From contig NZ_FONV01000028.1 of assembly GCF_900113015.1 (NCBI RefSeq), forward strand, positions 1-64,000: a stretch of 64,000 bases of DNA, written 5' to 3'. How positions within the stretch are numbered: the stretch's first letter is position 1; each line of letters begins with the position of its first letter. Origin of the DNA: Actinoplanes philippinensis (GTDB lineage Bacteria; Actinomycetota; Actinomycetes; Mycobacteriales; Micromonosporaceae). Made by a program: the position numbers and the translations under genes. The notes under the pieces were generated by a model. That model was not told the origin of the DNA, made no database searches, and was given only the letters and a program-made list of their open reading frames with translations. Below, piece by piece: positions 52,490-64,000 of the stretch.

Positions 52490-52873
52490 TCAGGCGACGC
52501 AGAACTCGTTGCCCTCCGGGTCTCGCATGACGACGTGCCCGAGAATGTCGCCGTACCGGTGCTCGGCGACCACGGTCGCCCCGGCGGCGACCAGTTCCGG
52601 CACCTTGAGCGCGATCAGCCGGGCGCGTTCGGCGTCGTCCCCGAGGCCCGGGCCGGCCACCCGTATGTCGACGTGCATCCGGTTCTTGGCCGATTTACCC
52701 TCGGGCACTCTCAGGAATCCGATGGCGGGGCCTCGGCCGTCCGGATCGATGATCGAGGCGTTGTCGGGCTGGTCGAAGCCGGGCTCCTTGACATAGCCCA
52801 GGGCCAGCGCCCAGAACGCCGCCAGTCGTTGAGGCTCATCGGCATCGCATCCGAGGGTCCAGAAGGTGGCCAT
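52490..52873 (-). CDS. VOC/glyoxalase-like domain protein
   Basis: A 127-aa single-domain protein of the 'glyoxalase-like' group: TLGCDADEPQRLAAFWALALGY, IGFLRVPEGKSAKNRMHVDIRV, GHVVMRDPEGNEFCVA. These are the usual N-terminal helix, RMHxD and DPEGNEFC motifs. Some relatives bind antibiotics or act as metal-dependent isomerases; function is unknown. ATG 52873 is used in preference to the adjacent GTG. Confidence 0.9.
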   Translation of the reverse strand: MATFWTLGCDADEPQRLAAFWALALGYVKEPGFDQPDNASIIDPDGRGPAIGFLRVPEGKSAKNRMHVDIRVAGPGLGDDAERARLIALKVPELVAAGATVVAEHRYGDILGHVVMRDPEGNEFCVA

Positions 52874-52904
52874 CACGCCAACCTACGCGCGTCGGCGTCC
52901 GATC

Positions 52905-53069
52905 GGTCCGCACGATCGGCACGAATCTGGCAAGAACGACCGAACGGGCGCCGTAGCTCGCGAAGAAGTCCCGTGCCCGATCCAGGTTCTGCTGCTTGAA
53001 CAGGCGCGCGTCGGGCCGCCGGAACAGCGCCGGCCCGACGCGCCGCCCGAACAGATGGCCGACCTGGTC
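52905..53069 (-). pseudogene. DedA-family membrane protein remnant
   Basis: On the minus strand 55 codons read DQVGHLFGRRVGPALFRRPD, then LFKQQNLDRARDFFASYGAR and SVVLARFVPIVRT, the central DedA/SNARE-associated signature. Both flanks are unrelated: no N-terminal TMs precede it and the C-terminal TMs are missing after VRT. It is a ~165-bp leftover of a ~200-residue gene in a 432-bp stretch (52874-53305) that otherwise holds no supported gene. Confidence 0.72.
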
Positions 53070-53305
53070 CGTAGCGACCCGACCTGAAAGCACGCTGAAT
53101 CGCGGAAGTGGCGACGGGGAGCCCGGACCGGGATCGTTGACCTCCCGCCGGACAGGAAGGACGACCGACATGAGAGAGCTCGACGCGGATGCGCCGGAAG
53201 GCGTCCCGGATGCGGTCCTCGTGCCACCTGAGCCGGAAGCGCAGGGTGGCCGCCGGCGAGCATCTACGCTCGGTGACAGGACAGGATGATCGAACGGGCG
53301 ATGCG

Positions 53306-55837
53306 ATGACAGCACTCGACGCCGGCACCGCACCGGCCACCGGTCTGACGGCCGCCCAGGTCGCGGCCGCGCGGGAGCGCGGCGAGACCAACACCGTGCG
53401 GTCGGCGGTGTCCCGGCGCTACTGGACGATCCTGCGGGCGAACCTGTTCACCCTGTTCAACAACTTCCTGTATGCGATCGGCCTGTCGCTGCTGGCGATG
53501 GGCCGCACCAAGGACGCCGTCGTCAGCGTGGGCCTCGGCGTGCTCAACTCGCTGATCGGCTCGATCCAGGAGATCCGCGCCAAACAGAAACTGGATCGCC
53601 TCAAACTTCTGCACCGGGCGCCCTGCCGGGTGGTCCGCGACGGCATCGAACAGGACGTGGAACCGGAGGACATCGTCCGCGGCGACCTGATCCGCGTCAC
53701 CGCCGGCGACCAGATCGTCGTGGACGGCCCGGTCACCGCCGGTGACCGGCTGGAGGTCGACGAGTCCTCCCTGACCGGCGAGCCCGACCCGGTGCTGAAA
53801 CAGGCCGGCGACCGGCTGCACTCGGGCACGGTCGTGGTCGGCGGCTCGGCCCACCAGACCGCGGAGCTGGTCGGCGCCGACAGCGACGTGGGCGCGCTGA
53901 CCGCGAAAGCCAAAGCGTGGAACCCCGATCCCACACCGCTGCAGGCGCTGATCGACGCGACCGTACGCCTGATCATGCTGACCGTGGCGCTGATGAGCGC
54001 CGCCGTGCTCGCCAACGCGGCGCTCAAGGGGTTGTCGCTGGTCGAGGTCATCCAGACCGCTGCCGTGCTGTCCGGCCTCGTGCCCTACGGCCTGTTCTTC
54101 CTGATCACCATCTCGTATGCCGTCGGCGCGGCGGCCATCGCCCGGCGCGGCGCGCTGATCCAGCAGATCAGCGCCGTCGAGTCGCTGTGCAGCGTCGACG
54201 TGCTGTGCACCGACAAGACCGGCACCCTCACCACCGGCAGCATGCGCCTGGAGCGGATCGAGGCGCTCGACGGCCACGACCCGGCCGATGTCCGGCAGTC
54301 GCTGAGCGTCGCCGTCGAGGCGATGACGACCCGCAACCACACCGTCGTCGCACTGGCCCGGGCTCTGCCCGCCCCGTCGTCGACGGCTCTGGAACAGGTC
54401 GCCTTCTCCCCGCAACGCCGCTGGAGCGCGGTCAGCGGCCCGGACCGCGGTTACGTCCTGGGCGCGGTCGAGGCGTTGAGCGCGGCATTCCCCGCCGAGG
54501 CGCATCTTCGGATGTACGACACACTCGACGACCTGACCCGGCAGGGCCTGCGGGTGCTGCTGTTCGCCGCGACGACCGACCCCGCCGCCGGGTTCCTCGA
54601 CGCCGGCCGTACCCCCGTCCTGCCGCAGTTGACGCCGCTGGCGCTGATCGCTCTGCGTGACGACCTGCGCGACGGGGTCGCCGAAACCCTGGCCGAGCTG
54701 CGTGCCGGCGGCGTGGCCGTCAAGGTCATCTCCGGCGACGACCCGCGGACGGTGGCCGCCGTGGCCGCCGGGCTCGGCCTGCACGCCGACGATCCGGCCA
54801 CCGGCGCCGACCTGGACGCGATGACACCGGCCGCCTTCGACGACGCGGTGGCCCGCGGCACGGTGTTCGGCCGGGTCAGCCCGGCGACCAAGGAGCGCAT
54901 GGTGGACAGCCTGCGCCGGCAGGGCCGCTACACCGCGATGATCGGCGACGGCGTCAACGACATCCCCTCGCTGAAGAAGGCGCACGTCGGCATCGCGCTG
55001 GGCAGCGGCAACAGCGTCGCCTGCGACGCCGCCGACGTCGTGCTGCTCGACGACTCGTTCACGGCCCTGTCGCCGGCGCAGCGTCAGGGCCGGCGCATCG
55101 TCACCGGCATCGCCACGTCGATGTACCTCTACCTGGCCCGGGTCAGCACCTCCATCCTGATCATCCTCGGCGTCGCCATCCTCGGCCTCGGCTTCCCCTA
55201 CGAACCGGCGCAGGCCGCGCTCGTGCTGTTCACCGTCGGCCTGCCCACGATGCTGCTCACCGCGTGGGCCGAGGCGGAGCGGCCCGACCCCGGCCTGGTC
55301 GGGTCGCTGGCCCGGTTCGTGGTGCCCGCCGCCATCGTCACCGCGCTGTACGGCGTCGGTGTCTACGCCGTGCTGTACCGCTTCGTCATGGACCTGCCCG
55401 ACAAACGCCTGCCCGACCATCTCGTCGCCCGGTTCGAGGAGTTCACCGGCCTGCTCAGCACCAACGCCACCTTCACCGAGCAGGCCGCCACGGTCGTCGC
55501 CCAGACCGGGTTGACCGTGTTCACCTCGTTCGCGGGCTTCCTGCTGATCCTGCTGCTGAAACCACCCGCCCGCATCTTCGCGAGCTGGACGCCGGTGAGC
55601 CGCGACAAACGCCCGGCGATCCTGGTCACCGCCCTGATCGCCGCCTTCTGCGGCATCCTCGCCACACCGGTGCTGGCCAACTACTTCGGCCTGCTGCCCG
55701 ACGTCGCCGCTTTCGCCGTGGCCGCCATGGCGCTGCCCCTGTGGTTCCTGACGCTGAGCGCCGTCTGGCGTCACCACCTGCTGCCACGCATGCTGGGCTT
55801 CCACCGGCCGCCCACGCGGGCTGCGGCGACCGGGTGA
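53306..55837 (+). CDS. P-type cation-transporting ATPase (CtpE/P2-like)
   Basis: An 843-aa ion pump. Residues ~1-95 hold the N-terminal pair of TMs; the actuator domain has DESSLTGEPDPV; M4 is VLSGLVPYGLFFLITISYAVG; the phosphorylated Asp303 is in CTDKTGTLT; the hinge is MIGDGVNDIPSLKKAHVGIALGSG. Six C-terminal TMs follow. There is no metal-binding N-domain or CPx motif, so it is not a copper/zinc type; the actinobacterial CtpE (calcium-linked) group is closest by motif style. ATG 53306 is used. The ion is inferred. Confidence 0.85.
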   Translation: MTALDAGTAPATGLTAAQVAAARERGETNTVRSAVSRRYWTILRANLFTLFNNFLYAIGLSLLAMGRTKDAVVSVGLGVLNSLIGSIQEIRAKQKLDRLKLLHRAPCRVVRDGIEQDVEPEDIVRGDLIRVTAGDQIVVDGPVTAGDRLEVDESSLTGEPDPVLKQAGDRLHSGTVVVGGSAHQTAELVGADSDVGALTAKAKAWNPDPTPLQALIDATVRLIMLTVALMSAAVLANAALKGLSLVEVIQTAAVLSGLVPYGLFFLITISYAVGAAAIARRGALIQQISAVESLCSVDVLCTDKTGTLTTGSMRLERIEALDGHDPADVRQSLSVAVEAMTTRNHTVVALARALPAPSSTALEQVAFSPQRRWSAVSGPDRGYVLGAVEALSAAFPAEAHLRMYDTLDDLTRQGLRVLLFAATTDPAAGFLDAGRTPVLPQLTPLALIALRDDLRDGVAETLAELRAGGVAVKVISGDDPRTVAAVAAGLGLHADDPATGADLDAMTPAAFDDAVARGTVFGRVSPATKERMVDSLRRQGRYTAMIGDGVNDIPSLKKAHVGIALGSGNSVACDAADVVLLDDSFTALSPAQRQGRRIVTGIATSMYLYLARVSTSILIILGVAILGLGFPYEPAQAALVLFTVGLPTMLLTAWAEAERPDPGLVGSLARFVVPAAIVTALYGVGVYAVLYRFVMDLPDKRLPDHLVARFEEFTGLLSTNATFTEQAATVVAQTGLTVFTSFAGFLLILLLKPPARIFASWTPVSRDKRPAILVTALIAAFCGILATPVLANYFGLLPDVAAFAVAAMALPLWFLTLSAVWRHHLLPRMLGFHRPPTRAAATG

Positions 55838-56054
55838 ACGGCCGGTCAGCCTGCGCCGGCCTCCGTGGAGTCCAGCCCGACGGCGCCGCCATCGCGGCGT
55901 CGTCGGCTCGATGGCGGCGCCGTGTTCGATGGCCCGCTGACGTGGTTCGGCCGCTTCCCGTTCGAACCGCCGGTCGGACCGCCGACATGACCGGTGGTTC
56001 GCACAGCTGTCCGAGGTGGTTCCCCGAGCGTCCCCGGGGTGCCATCCTGCTTCG

Positions 56055-56504
56055 GTGAACGACCACGAGGCTCGCCATGACGTCTTGCGACTGTTGTCCC
56101 GAGTCCAGCGACCGCCGGAGAGGCCGTTTCCCGGTGGCGCCGACGATCAGGAGATCGCCGACCTGGAGCGTCGGCTCGGTGTCCCTCTGCCCGACTCGCT
56201 GGTCGACTGGCTGCGCTCGTGCAAAGGCGAGGCGATCTGCGCCGGTGGCGTTCTCGGTGCCAGGCCCGACGACGAGTCCCTCGATATGGCGACCTGCCTG
56301 GCGATGTTCCCGACGTGGCGAGACTCCGGCTGGCTGCCGGTGGCCGGTGACGGCTGCGGCAACTACTTCGTCCTGGTGACCAGCGGCGAACTCGCCGGGC
56401 AGGTGGGTTTCATCGACACGATCGCGGATCCCGGCAGCATCGAGTCCATGGAGGGCAGGAGCCTCTGGGTCTTCCTCCGGCGGCTGCTGTCACAGGACGG
56501 GTGA
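56055..56504 (+). CDS. SMI1/KNR4 (SUKH)-family protein
   Basis: A 149-aa protein. GTG 56055 is chosen. SUKH features: ADDQEIADLERRLGVPLPDSLVDWLRSCKGE at the start, then WRDSGWLPVAGDGCGNYFVLVTSG and GQVGFIDTIADP. In bacteria, SUKH proteins often serve as immunity to toxin nucleases. No toxin gene is adjacent here, so the role is open. Confidence 0.85.
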   Translation: MNDHEARHDVLRLLSRVQRPPERPFPGGADDQEIADLERRLGVPLPDSLVDWLRSCKGEAICAGGVLGARPDDESLDMATCLAMFPTWRDSGWLPVAGDGCGNYFVLVTSGELAGQVGFIDTIADPGSIESMEGRSLWVFLRRLLSQDG

Positions 56505-56554
56505 CTCGTACGTGGTCACTCGCCGGACGGCCGACGCCGCCCGGGCCGCACTGA

Positions 56555-57049
56555 TCAGTGAGTCTCGTGCAGGCACTGCGTCCAGATGATCATCCGGACG
56601 GTGGTGTCCGCGCTGCGGGACAGGGCGATCGTGTGGCCGTCCCTGAGGTCGATCTTGAGGTCGGCGGGGCCGGCCCAGGGACCCTTGACCCACGGGTCGT
56701 CGCCGGTTCTGGGATCGAGACCGGCGTCTTTCCAGTGATCGGTCAGGAGGGCATAGACGGCCTTCTCCTCGTCGGCGGCGATCGGCAGATGATAGGTGCC
56801 CTGCATCCGGTAGAGCTCGTCGTCAGGGAAGTCGCTGATCTGGCCCGGACACGTGAGGCGCTCCTCCGAAGGGGCGTCCACGGATGTCTTGGCGATCACG
56901 GCGACCTGTTCGGCATGCTCGCGAACCTGCCGCTGCGCCGTGGCGGGCGGGAGGCCGGGCGTGAAGTCGCCACCGCCGCCCGCATCCGGGACCGAGCATC
57001 CTCCCGATCCCGCGAGCAGAGCCGCCGCGAGAACCATCCGCCTGATCAC
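56555..57049 (-). CDS. Exported lipoprotein of unknown function
   Basis: A 164-aa lipoprotein. The N-terminus RRMVLAAALLAGSGGCS carries a lipobox-like LAGSGGC. GTG 57049 or ATG 57037 may be the start. The mature part has TCPGQISDFPDDELYRMQGTYH, EEKAVYALLTDHWKDAGL and SADTTVRMIIWTQCLHE, with two Cys that may pair. This type is common in actinomycetes without known function. Its promoter region is the tandem-repeat tract at 57101-57340. Confidence 0.78.
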   Translation of the reverse strand: MIRRMVLAAALLAGSGGCSVPDAGGGGDFTPGLPPATAQRQVREHAEQVAVIAKTSVDAPSEERLTCPGQISDFPDDELYRMQGTYHLPIAADEEKAVYALLTDHWKDAGLDPRTGDDPWVKGPWAGPADLKIDLRDGHTIALSRSADTTVRMIIWTQCLHETH

Positions 57050-57100
57050 GGCGCGCACTGTAGACCGCAGACGCAATGCGGCCAGGGGGTGTCGTCGCGC

Positions 57101-57340
57101 GAACCCGCGGGCACCAGCACGAACCGGCCGGCACCAGCACGGGCCGGCCGGCACCAGCACGGGCCGGCCGGCACCAGCACGGGCCGGCCGGCACCAGCAC
57201 GGGCCGGCCGGCACCAGCACGGGCCGGCCGGCACCAGCACGGGCCGGCCGGCACCAGCACGGGCCGGCCGGCACCAGCACGGGCCGGCCGGCACCAGCAC
57301 GGGCCGACCGGCAACAGCACGAGCCGGCCGGCAACAGGAG
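57101..57340. repeat. Twelve-copy 20-bp tandem repeat
   Basis: The unit GGGCCGGCCGGCACCAGCAC occurs eight times without a mismatch (57141-57300), flanked by two diverged copies on each side (57101, 57121, 57301, 57321). The whole tract lies between the divergent lipoprotein and AraC genes. The 20-bp period is close to two DNA turns. Frames through it are open only because of its repeat composition. Confidence 0.97.
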
Positions 57341-57400
57341 GTCGACCGGCAGCTTCGCCTGAAGACGGTCCACCGGTGGCGCCGCCGCTATCGTTGACCG

Positions 57401-58354
57401 GTGATCGGCAACCTTGAGACGTTCCAGGACGAGCTGGCCGCCAGCGGGTTCCCGCCGCTGGTCAACAAGCTGGCCGGAGCCGACTTCCGGGGCCGGATCG
57501 TCACCTCTGACCTCGGGCCGCTGCGGCTGTTCTCCCTCGACACACCCGAGAGCGCCTGTATCGGGCGCGAACGCGACGCCGCGGACGGCGAGAACCTGGC
57601 GGTCAAGGTGATGGCCCGGGGCCGGACGCGGATCGAGCAGGGGCGCGGCGACGCGGAACTCGGGCCGGCCGACCTGGTGCTGCTCGATCCCACCCGTACG
57701 CTCCGTTTCGAAAGCACCGCCGCGGCGCACGTCACGGTTCTGGTTCCGCGTCGGGAGCTTCGGATCCGGCCCGCGCAGATCGACCGGCTCATCGGCGAAC
57801 GCATCGACGGCAGCCACGGTCCGGGTGCTCTCGTCTCCGTGCTGGCCCGGGAGTCGGCGCGGGCGGCCGCCGAGTTCCGCGAGGCGGAGGCGCTGCGGTC
57901 GGCGGCGGCCTTCATCGAGCTGATCGCGGTCGCGTTGGAGGCCCGGCTGGGCGACCGGCAGCCGGCTCCGGACGAGCGGCTGCGGGACCGGATCACCGGC
58001 TACATCGAGGTCCGGCTGGCCGATCCCGATCTGTCCCCGCCGGGCATCGCCGCCGCCCACCACATCTCGGTCCGCCGGTTGCACAAGCTGTTCGAGGACC
58101 AGCCGCTCACCGTCGCGGCGCTGATCCGCCGTCGCCGCCTGGAGCGGTGCCGGGCCGAGCTGACCGGAAGTGGTCGTACCGTCACCGCCGTGGCCGCCCG
58201 GTGGGGATTTCCGGATCCCACCCATTTCAGCAAGATCTTCAAGACGACGTACGGCTACAGCCCTCGCGCACTGATGACCAGCAACCGTGCACGGACGACC
58301 AGGACGCGCACCGCCGGCCCGGCACAGGATGGTGCTCACCAAGACAGCCGATAG
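57401..58354 (+). CDS. AraC-family transcriptional regulator
   Basis: A 317-aa regulator. Residues ~10-190 form a cupin-like AraC_binding_2 domain (ENLAVKVMARGRTRIEQGRGDAELGPADLVLLDPTR). The double HTH is at ~205-300 (ISVRRLHKLFEDQPLTVAALIRRRRLERCRAEL; AVAARWGFPDPTHFSKIFKTTYGYSPRAL). GTG 57401 starts 60 bp past the tandem repeat. A cupin gene follows on the same strand and is the likely target. Confidence 0.92.
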   Translation: MIGNLETFQDELAASGFPPLVNKLAGADFRGRIVTSDLGPLRLFSLDTPESACIGRERDAADGENLAVKVMARGRTRIEQGRGDAELGPADLVLLDPTRTLRFESTAAAHVTVLVPRRELRIRPAQIDRLIGERIDGSHGPGALVSVLARESARAAAEFREAEALRSAAAFIELIAVALEARLGDRQPAPDERLRDRITGYIEVRLADPDLSPPGIAAAHHISVRRLHKLFEDQPLTVAALIRRRRLERCRAELTGSGRTVTAVAARWGFPDPTHFSKIFKTTYGYSPRALMTSNRARTTRTRTAGPAQDGAHQDSR

Positions 58355-58369
58355 CAATGGGAGACAGTC

Positions 58370-58831
58370 GTGGCGAAGGTGAACATCGTCCGCCCCGGTG
58401 AGGGCGAGATCCTCGGCAGCGGGGCGCATCAGATCCGGATCCTGGAGAACGGTGAGCACACCGAACACCGGCTGGGATTCGCCGAGGTCACCATCCCGCC
58501 GGGCACTCCGAGCCCGTTGCAGCACCGCCACGCCCAGCACGACGAGGGTTTCTACGTGCTGGCGGGTACGTTCCGTTTCACCGTCGGCGAGGAACAGCAC
58601 GATGCCGGGCCGGGCACCTGGGTCATCGTGCCGACCGGGGCGCCGCACACGTTCGCCAACATCGGCGACGAGAACGCCGTCATGCTGAACACCTTCACCC
58701 CGGACCTGTACGTGCAGTACTTCCGCGACTTCAAGGCCATGATCGATTCGGGGCAGCCGGTCAACGCGGAGACCATGAAACCGCTGTGGAAGAACTACGC
58801 CACCGAGATCTCGGACGAATACGCCTCCTGA
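58370..58831 (+). CDS. Cupin-domain protein
   Basis: A 153-aa single-domain cupin. Metal-binding motif 1 is PSPLQHRHAQHDEGFYVLAGTFRF and motif 2 is GTWVIVPTGAPHTFANIGD. The first His pair is HRHAQHDEG and the last is PHTF. Such proteins are dioxygenases, isomerases or sensors. Start is GTG 58370, 13 bp after the AraC gene, so the pair is probably one unit. Confidence 0.9.
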   Translation: MAKVNIVRPGEGEILGSGAHQIRILENGEHTEHRLGFAEVTIPPGTPSPLQHRHAQHDEGFYVLAGTFRFTVGEEQHDAGPGTWVIVPTGAPHTFANIGDENAVMLNTFTPDLYVQYFRDFKAMIDSGQPVNAETMKPLWKNYATEISDEYAS

Positions 58832-58871
58832 AGCGCCTCCGGCACGACCGCGACGGTGGCCCGGAGATCAC

Positions 58872-59867
58872 GTGACCACGGGCCACCGAGCCGAGTTGCC
58901 GGGCAGTGCTACCCACGTCGGTATGGGAATGAGTCCCGAAGCGCGGCAGCGTCTGGACCACGGTTTCCAGCGCCGGGCAGAAGAGCAGCAAACGCGACAT
59001 GCCGCCGACTGGCAGCACGCCGCCCAGCTGGGTGAGACGCTCGGGCTGGGCCGGCCACTCGGCATCTTCCACCTCGAGACGACCCCACCCTTGGGCGTAC
59101 GCCGTGTGCTGCGCCTGCTCGTTCCGGCCGCGATGTTCCTCCTCGTCCTGGTCCTCCTGATCGTGTGGACCCCGGACACGGCGCTGCCCTTGCTGTCCCT
59201 CATCCCGTTCGTGGCCGTCGGCTACTGCCTGGTCTTCTTCGTGGTCTCCCGCCGGGGCCGTTTCACCCGATGGCTGTACGGCTACGCCGGCGGCCTGGCC
59301 GAGGCCGACCCGGACGGCCCTCCGCGCGTGGTGCGTTTCGCCGAGGTCACCGACGTGGTCGACGAGTGGAGCTCATCCGGCTCGGAGTCCTCCTGGGACT
59401 ACCAGGGTTTCCGTCTCACCACCGCCGATGGCCGCACGGTGCCGATCACCGCGAAGTACCGCAACGCGCTCGACCCGTACGGCCCGGTCGGTGCACTGAT
59501 CGCCGCGCTGGCGCCGGCCGAGGTCGGCACGGCCGTTCCCCGATTCCCCTCGACAGCCGACCTGATCACCGACGGGGCGGTGATCCCGATCGCGGCACGA
59601 GCGGCCGCGACGGTCCGCAGCGGCGAGACGGTCGTGCGCGGCGACCTCCGGGTGGCCCCTGACGGCATCGCGGGCCCGAAGGACACCGCGATCACACCGT
59701 GGGCCGCGATCGAGCGGATCGAGCTGCGGCCCGGCCACGTGAAGGTGCGCCGGATCGGCGGCAAGGCCCTCAAGTACGACAACTATCGGGACGGCTCCGG
59801 ATACGCGGTGCTCTGCCACGTGCTGATCGCACTCGGCGTCGACGCCTCCTTCGAGCCGCGGGGCTGA
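58872..59867 (+). CDS. Membrane protein with PH-like cytoplasmic domain
   Basis: A 331-aa protein. GTG 58872 is listed; ATG 58923 is an alternative. Two TMs (~80-100 and ~108-126: LLVPAAMFLLVLVLLIVW, LIPFVAVGYCLVFFVV) are followed by two beta-rich segments: a WDYQGFRLTTADGRTVPIT region and DGIAGPKDTAITPWAAIERIELRPGHVKV, reminiscent of bacterial PH-like domains. Function is unknown. It is the last gene before the PKS. Confidence 0.72.
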   Translation: MTTGHRAELPGSATHVGMGMSPEARQRLDHGFQRRAEEQQTRHAADWQHAAQLGETLGLGRPLGIFHLETTPPLGVRRVLRLLVPAAMFLLVLVLLIVWTPDTALPLLSLIPFVAVGYCLVFFVVSRRGRFTRWLYGYAGGLAEADPDGPPRVVRFAEVTDVVDEWSSSGSESSWDYQGFRLTTADGRTVPITAKYRNALDPYGPVGALIAALAPAEVGTAVPRFPSTADLITDGAVIPIAARAAATVRSGETVVRGDLRVAPDGIAGPKDTAITPWAAIERIELRPGHVKVRRIGGKALKYDNYRDGSGYAVLCHVLIALGVDASFEPRG

Positions 59868-60134
59868 GTCGAAGGCGGGAAGGTGACGGCTGCGGGAACC
59901 GCCGCGCATGCCCGCCGGCATGTTCGCGGGCCGACCCGGTCACCACGGGCGTCAGCATGGCCGGAAGGGGCTTTCCGAACCACGGCGCCGTCGGTCAACC
60001 GGCTGTGCGGGGCTCGGCGGCTTCTCGGGATGGGCAGGACGAGTCCCGGGCCGTGATGGGCGACGAGCGGCGCGGGGGCGTGTGCCACCATTGCGGCCAC
60101 AATGGATGGTGCAGGAAAGGGCGGGGATCTCCCG

Positions 60135-64000
<3,866 letters not shown>

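Noticed and set aside
53170..53289. Possible 39-codon protein starting MRELDADAPEG before the P-type ATPase
   Set aside because: No recognised motif and no conserved feature; it lies in decayed intergenic DNA next to the DedA remnant.
57046..57417. Long open frames in several phases through the tandem repeat, giving repetitive Gly/Arg/Pro proteins
   Set aside because: A 20-bp stop-free repeat is open in all frames by composition. No start site or domain supports translation, and the true genes flank the tract.
60088..60105. CCATTG-N6-CAATGG dyad before the PKS start
   Set aside because: Only 6-bp arms and no neighbouring regulator to link it to. It may be a regulator site but cannot be supported.

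Overview
The window is high-GC, gene-dense DNA (about 70 percent GC by eye) with frequent GTG starts, 1-4 nt start/stop overlaps and many TetR, LysR, PadR and ECF regulators. It is an actinomycete. A secreted GH10 xylanase with a CBM2 module, a methyl-accepting chemotaxis protein, a Dyp/CopC/PCu(A)C copper cluster and a modular type I PKS together fit a Micromonosporaceae soil organism such as Actinoplanes. The genus is inferred, not proven.

Layout. 1-3.9 kb: plant-polysaccharide enzymes (GH10-CBM2 xylanase, beta-helix/ricin protein) and a FadR-type regulator. 4-8.1 kb: a GNAT, then a PadR-controlled MacB-like ABC exporter. 8.3-11.4 kb: two overlapping paralogous GTPase genes, divergent from a two-TM membrane protein. 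11.5-19.4 kb: small redox enzymes with their regulators (old yellow enzyme, SDRs, PPOX protein, RidA; TetR, HxlR, LysR, XRE). This stretch includes an SDR/MarR pair that has lost both 5' ends at one junction. 19.5-24.6 kb: an ECF sigma factor divergent from a copper block (CopD-CtaG fusion, PCu(A)C, Dyp peroxidase, CopC). Three matching bipartite ECF promoters are visible there. 24.5-31 kb: MCP, MFS, TPR protein, a GNAT remnant and an ABC transporter with a frameshifted permease. 31-37.5 kb: a two-component operon whose kinase and neighbouring anchored protein share an ectodomain, then a TetR-PH-hydrolase operon and a methyltransferase. 37.5-43 kb: cspA with an attenuator-like leader, small enzymes, two secreted proteins and a frameshifted barstar-type gene. 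42.7-45.8 kb: a second RR-HK operon that ends in a secreted protein. 45.9-52.4 kb: esterase, MFS carrier and PucR-type regulator, divergent from an acyl-CoA synthetase. 52.5-59.9 kb: VOC protein, DedA remnant, P-type ATPase, SUKH protein, lipoprotein, a 12-copy 20-bp tandem repeat, AraC regulator, cupin and a membrane protein. 60.1 kb to the end: start of a modular PKS with an acyl-AMP ligase loading module.

How genes work together. The sigma factor probably drives its own gene and the copper genes. The esterase, carrier and CoA ligase could form an uptake-hydrolysis-activation route for an ester. The two two-component operons each include a surface or secreted partner gene. At least six genes are broken (SDR, MarR, GNAT, ABC permease, barstar, DedA), so several regions look like recent decay, or in the frameshift cases possible base-calling errors.
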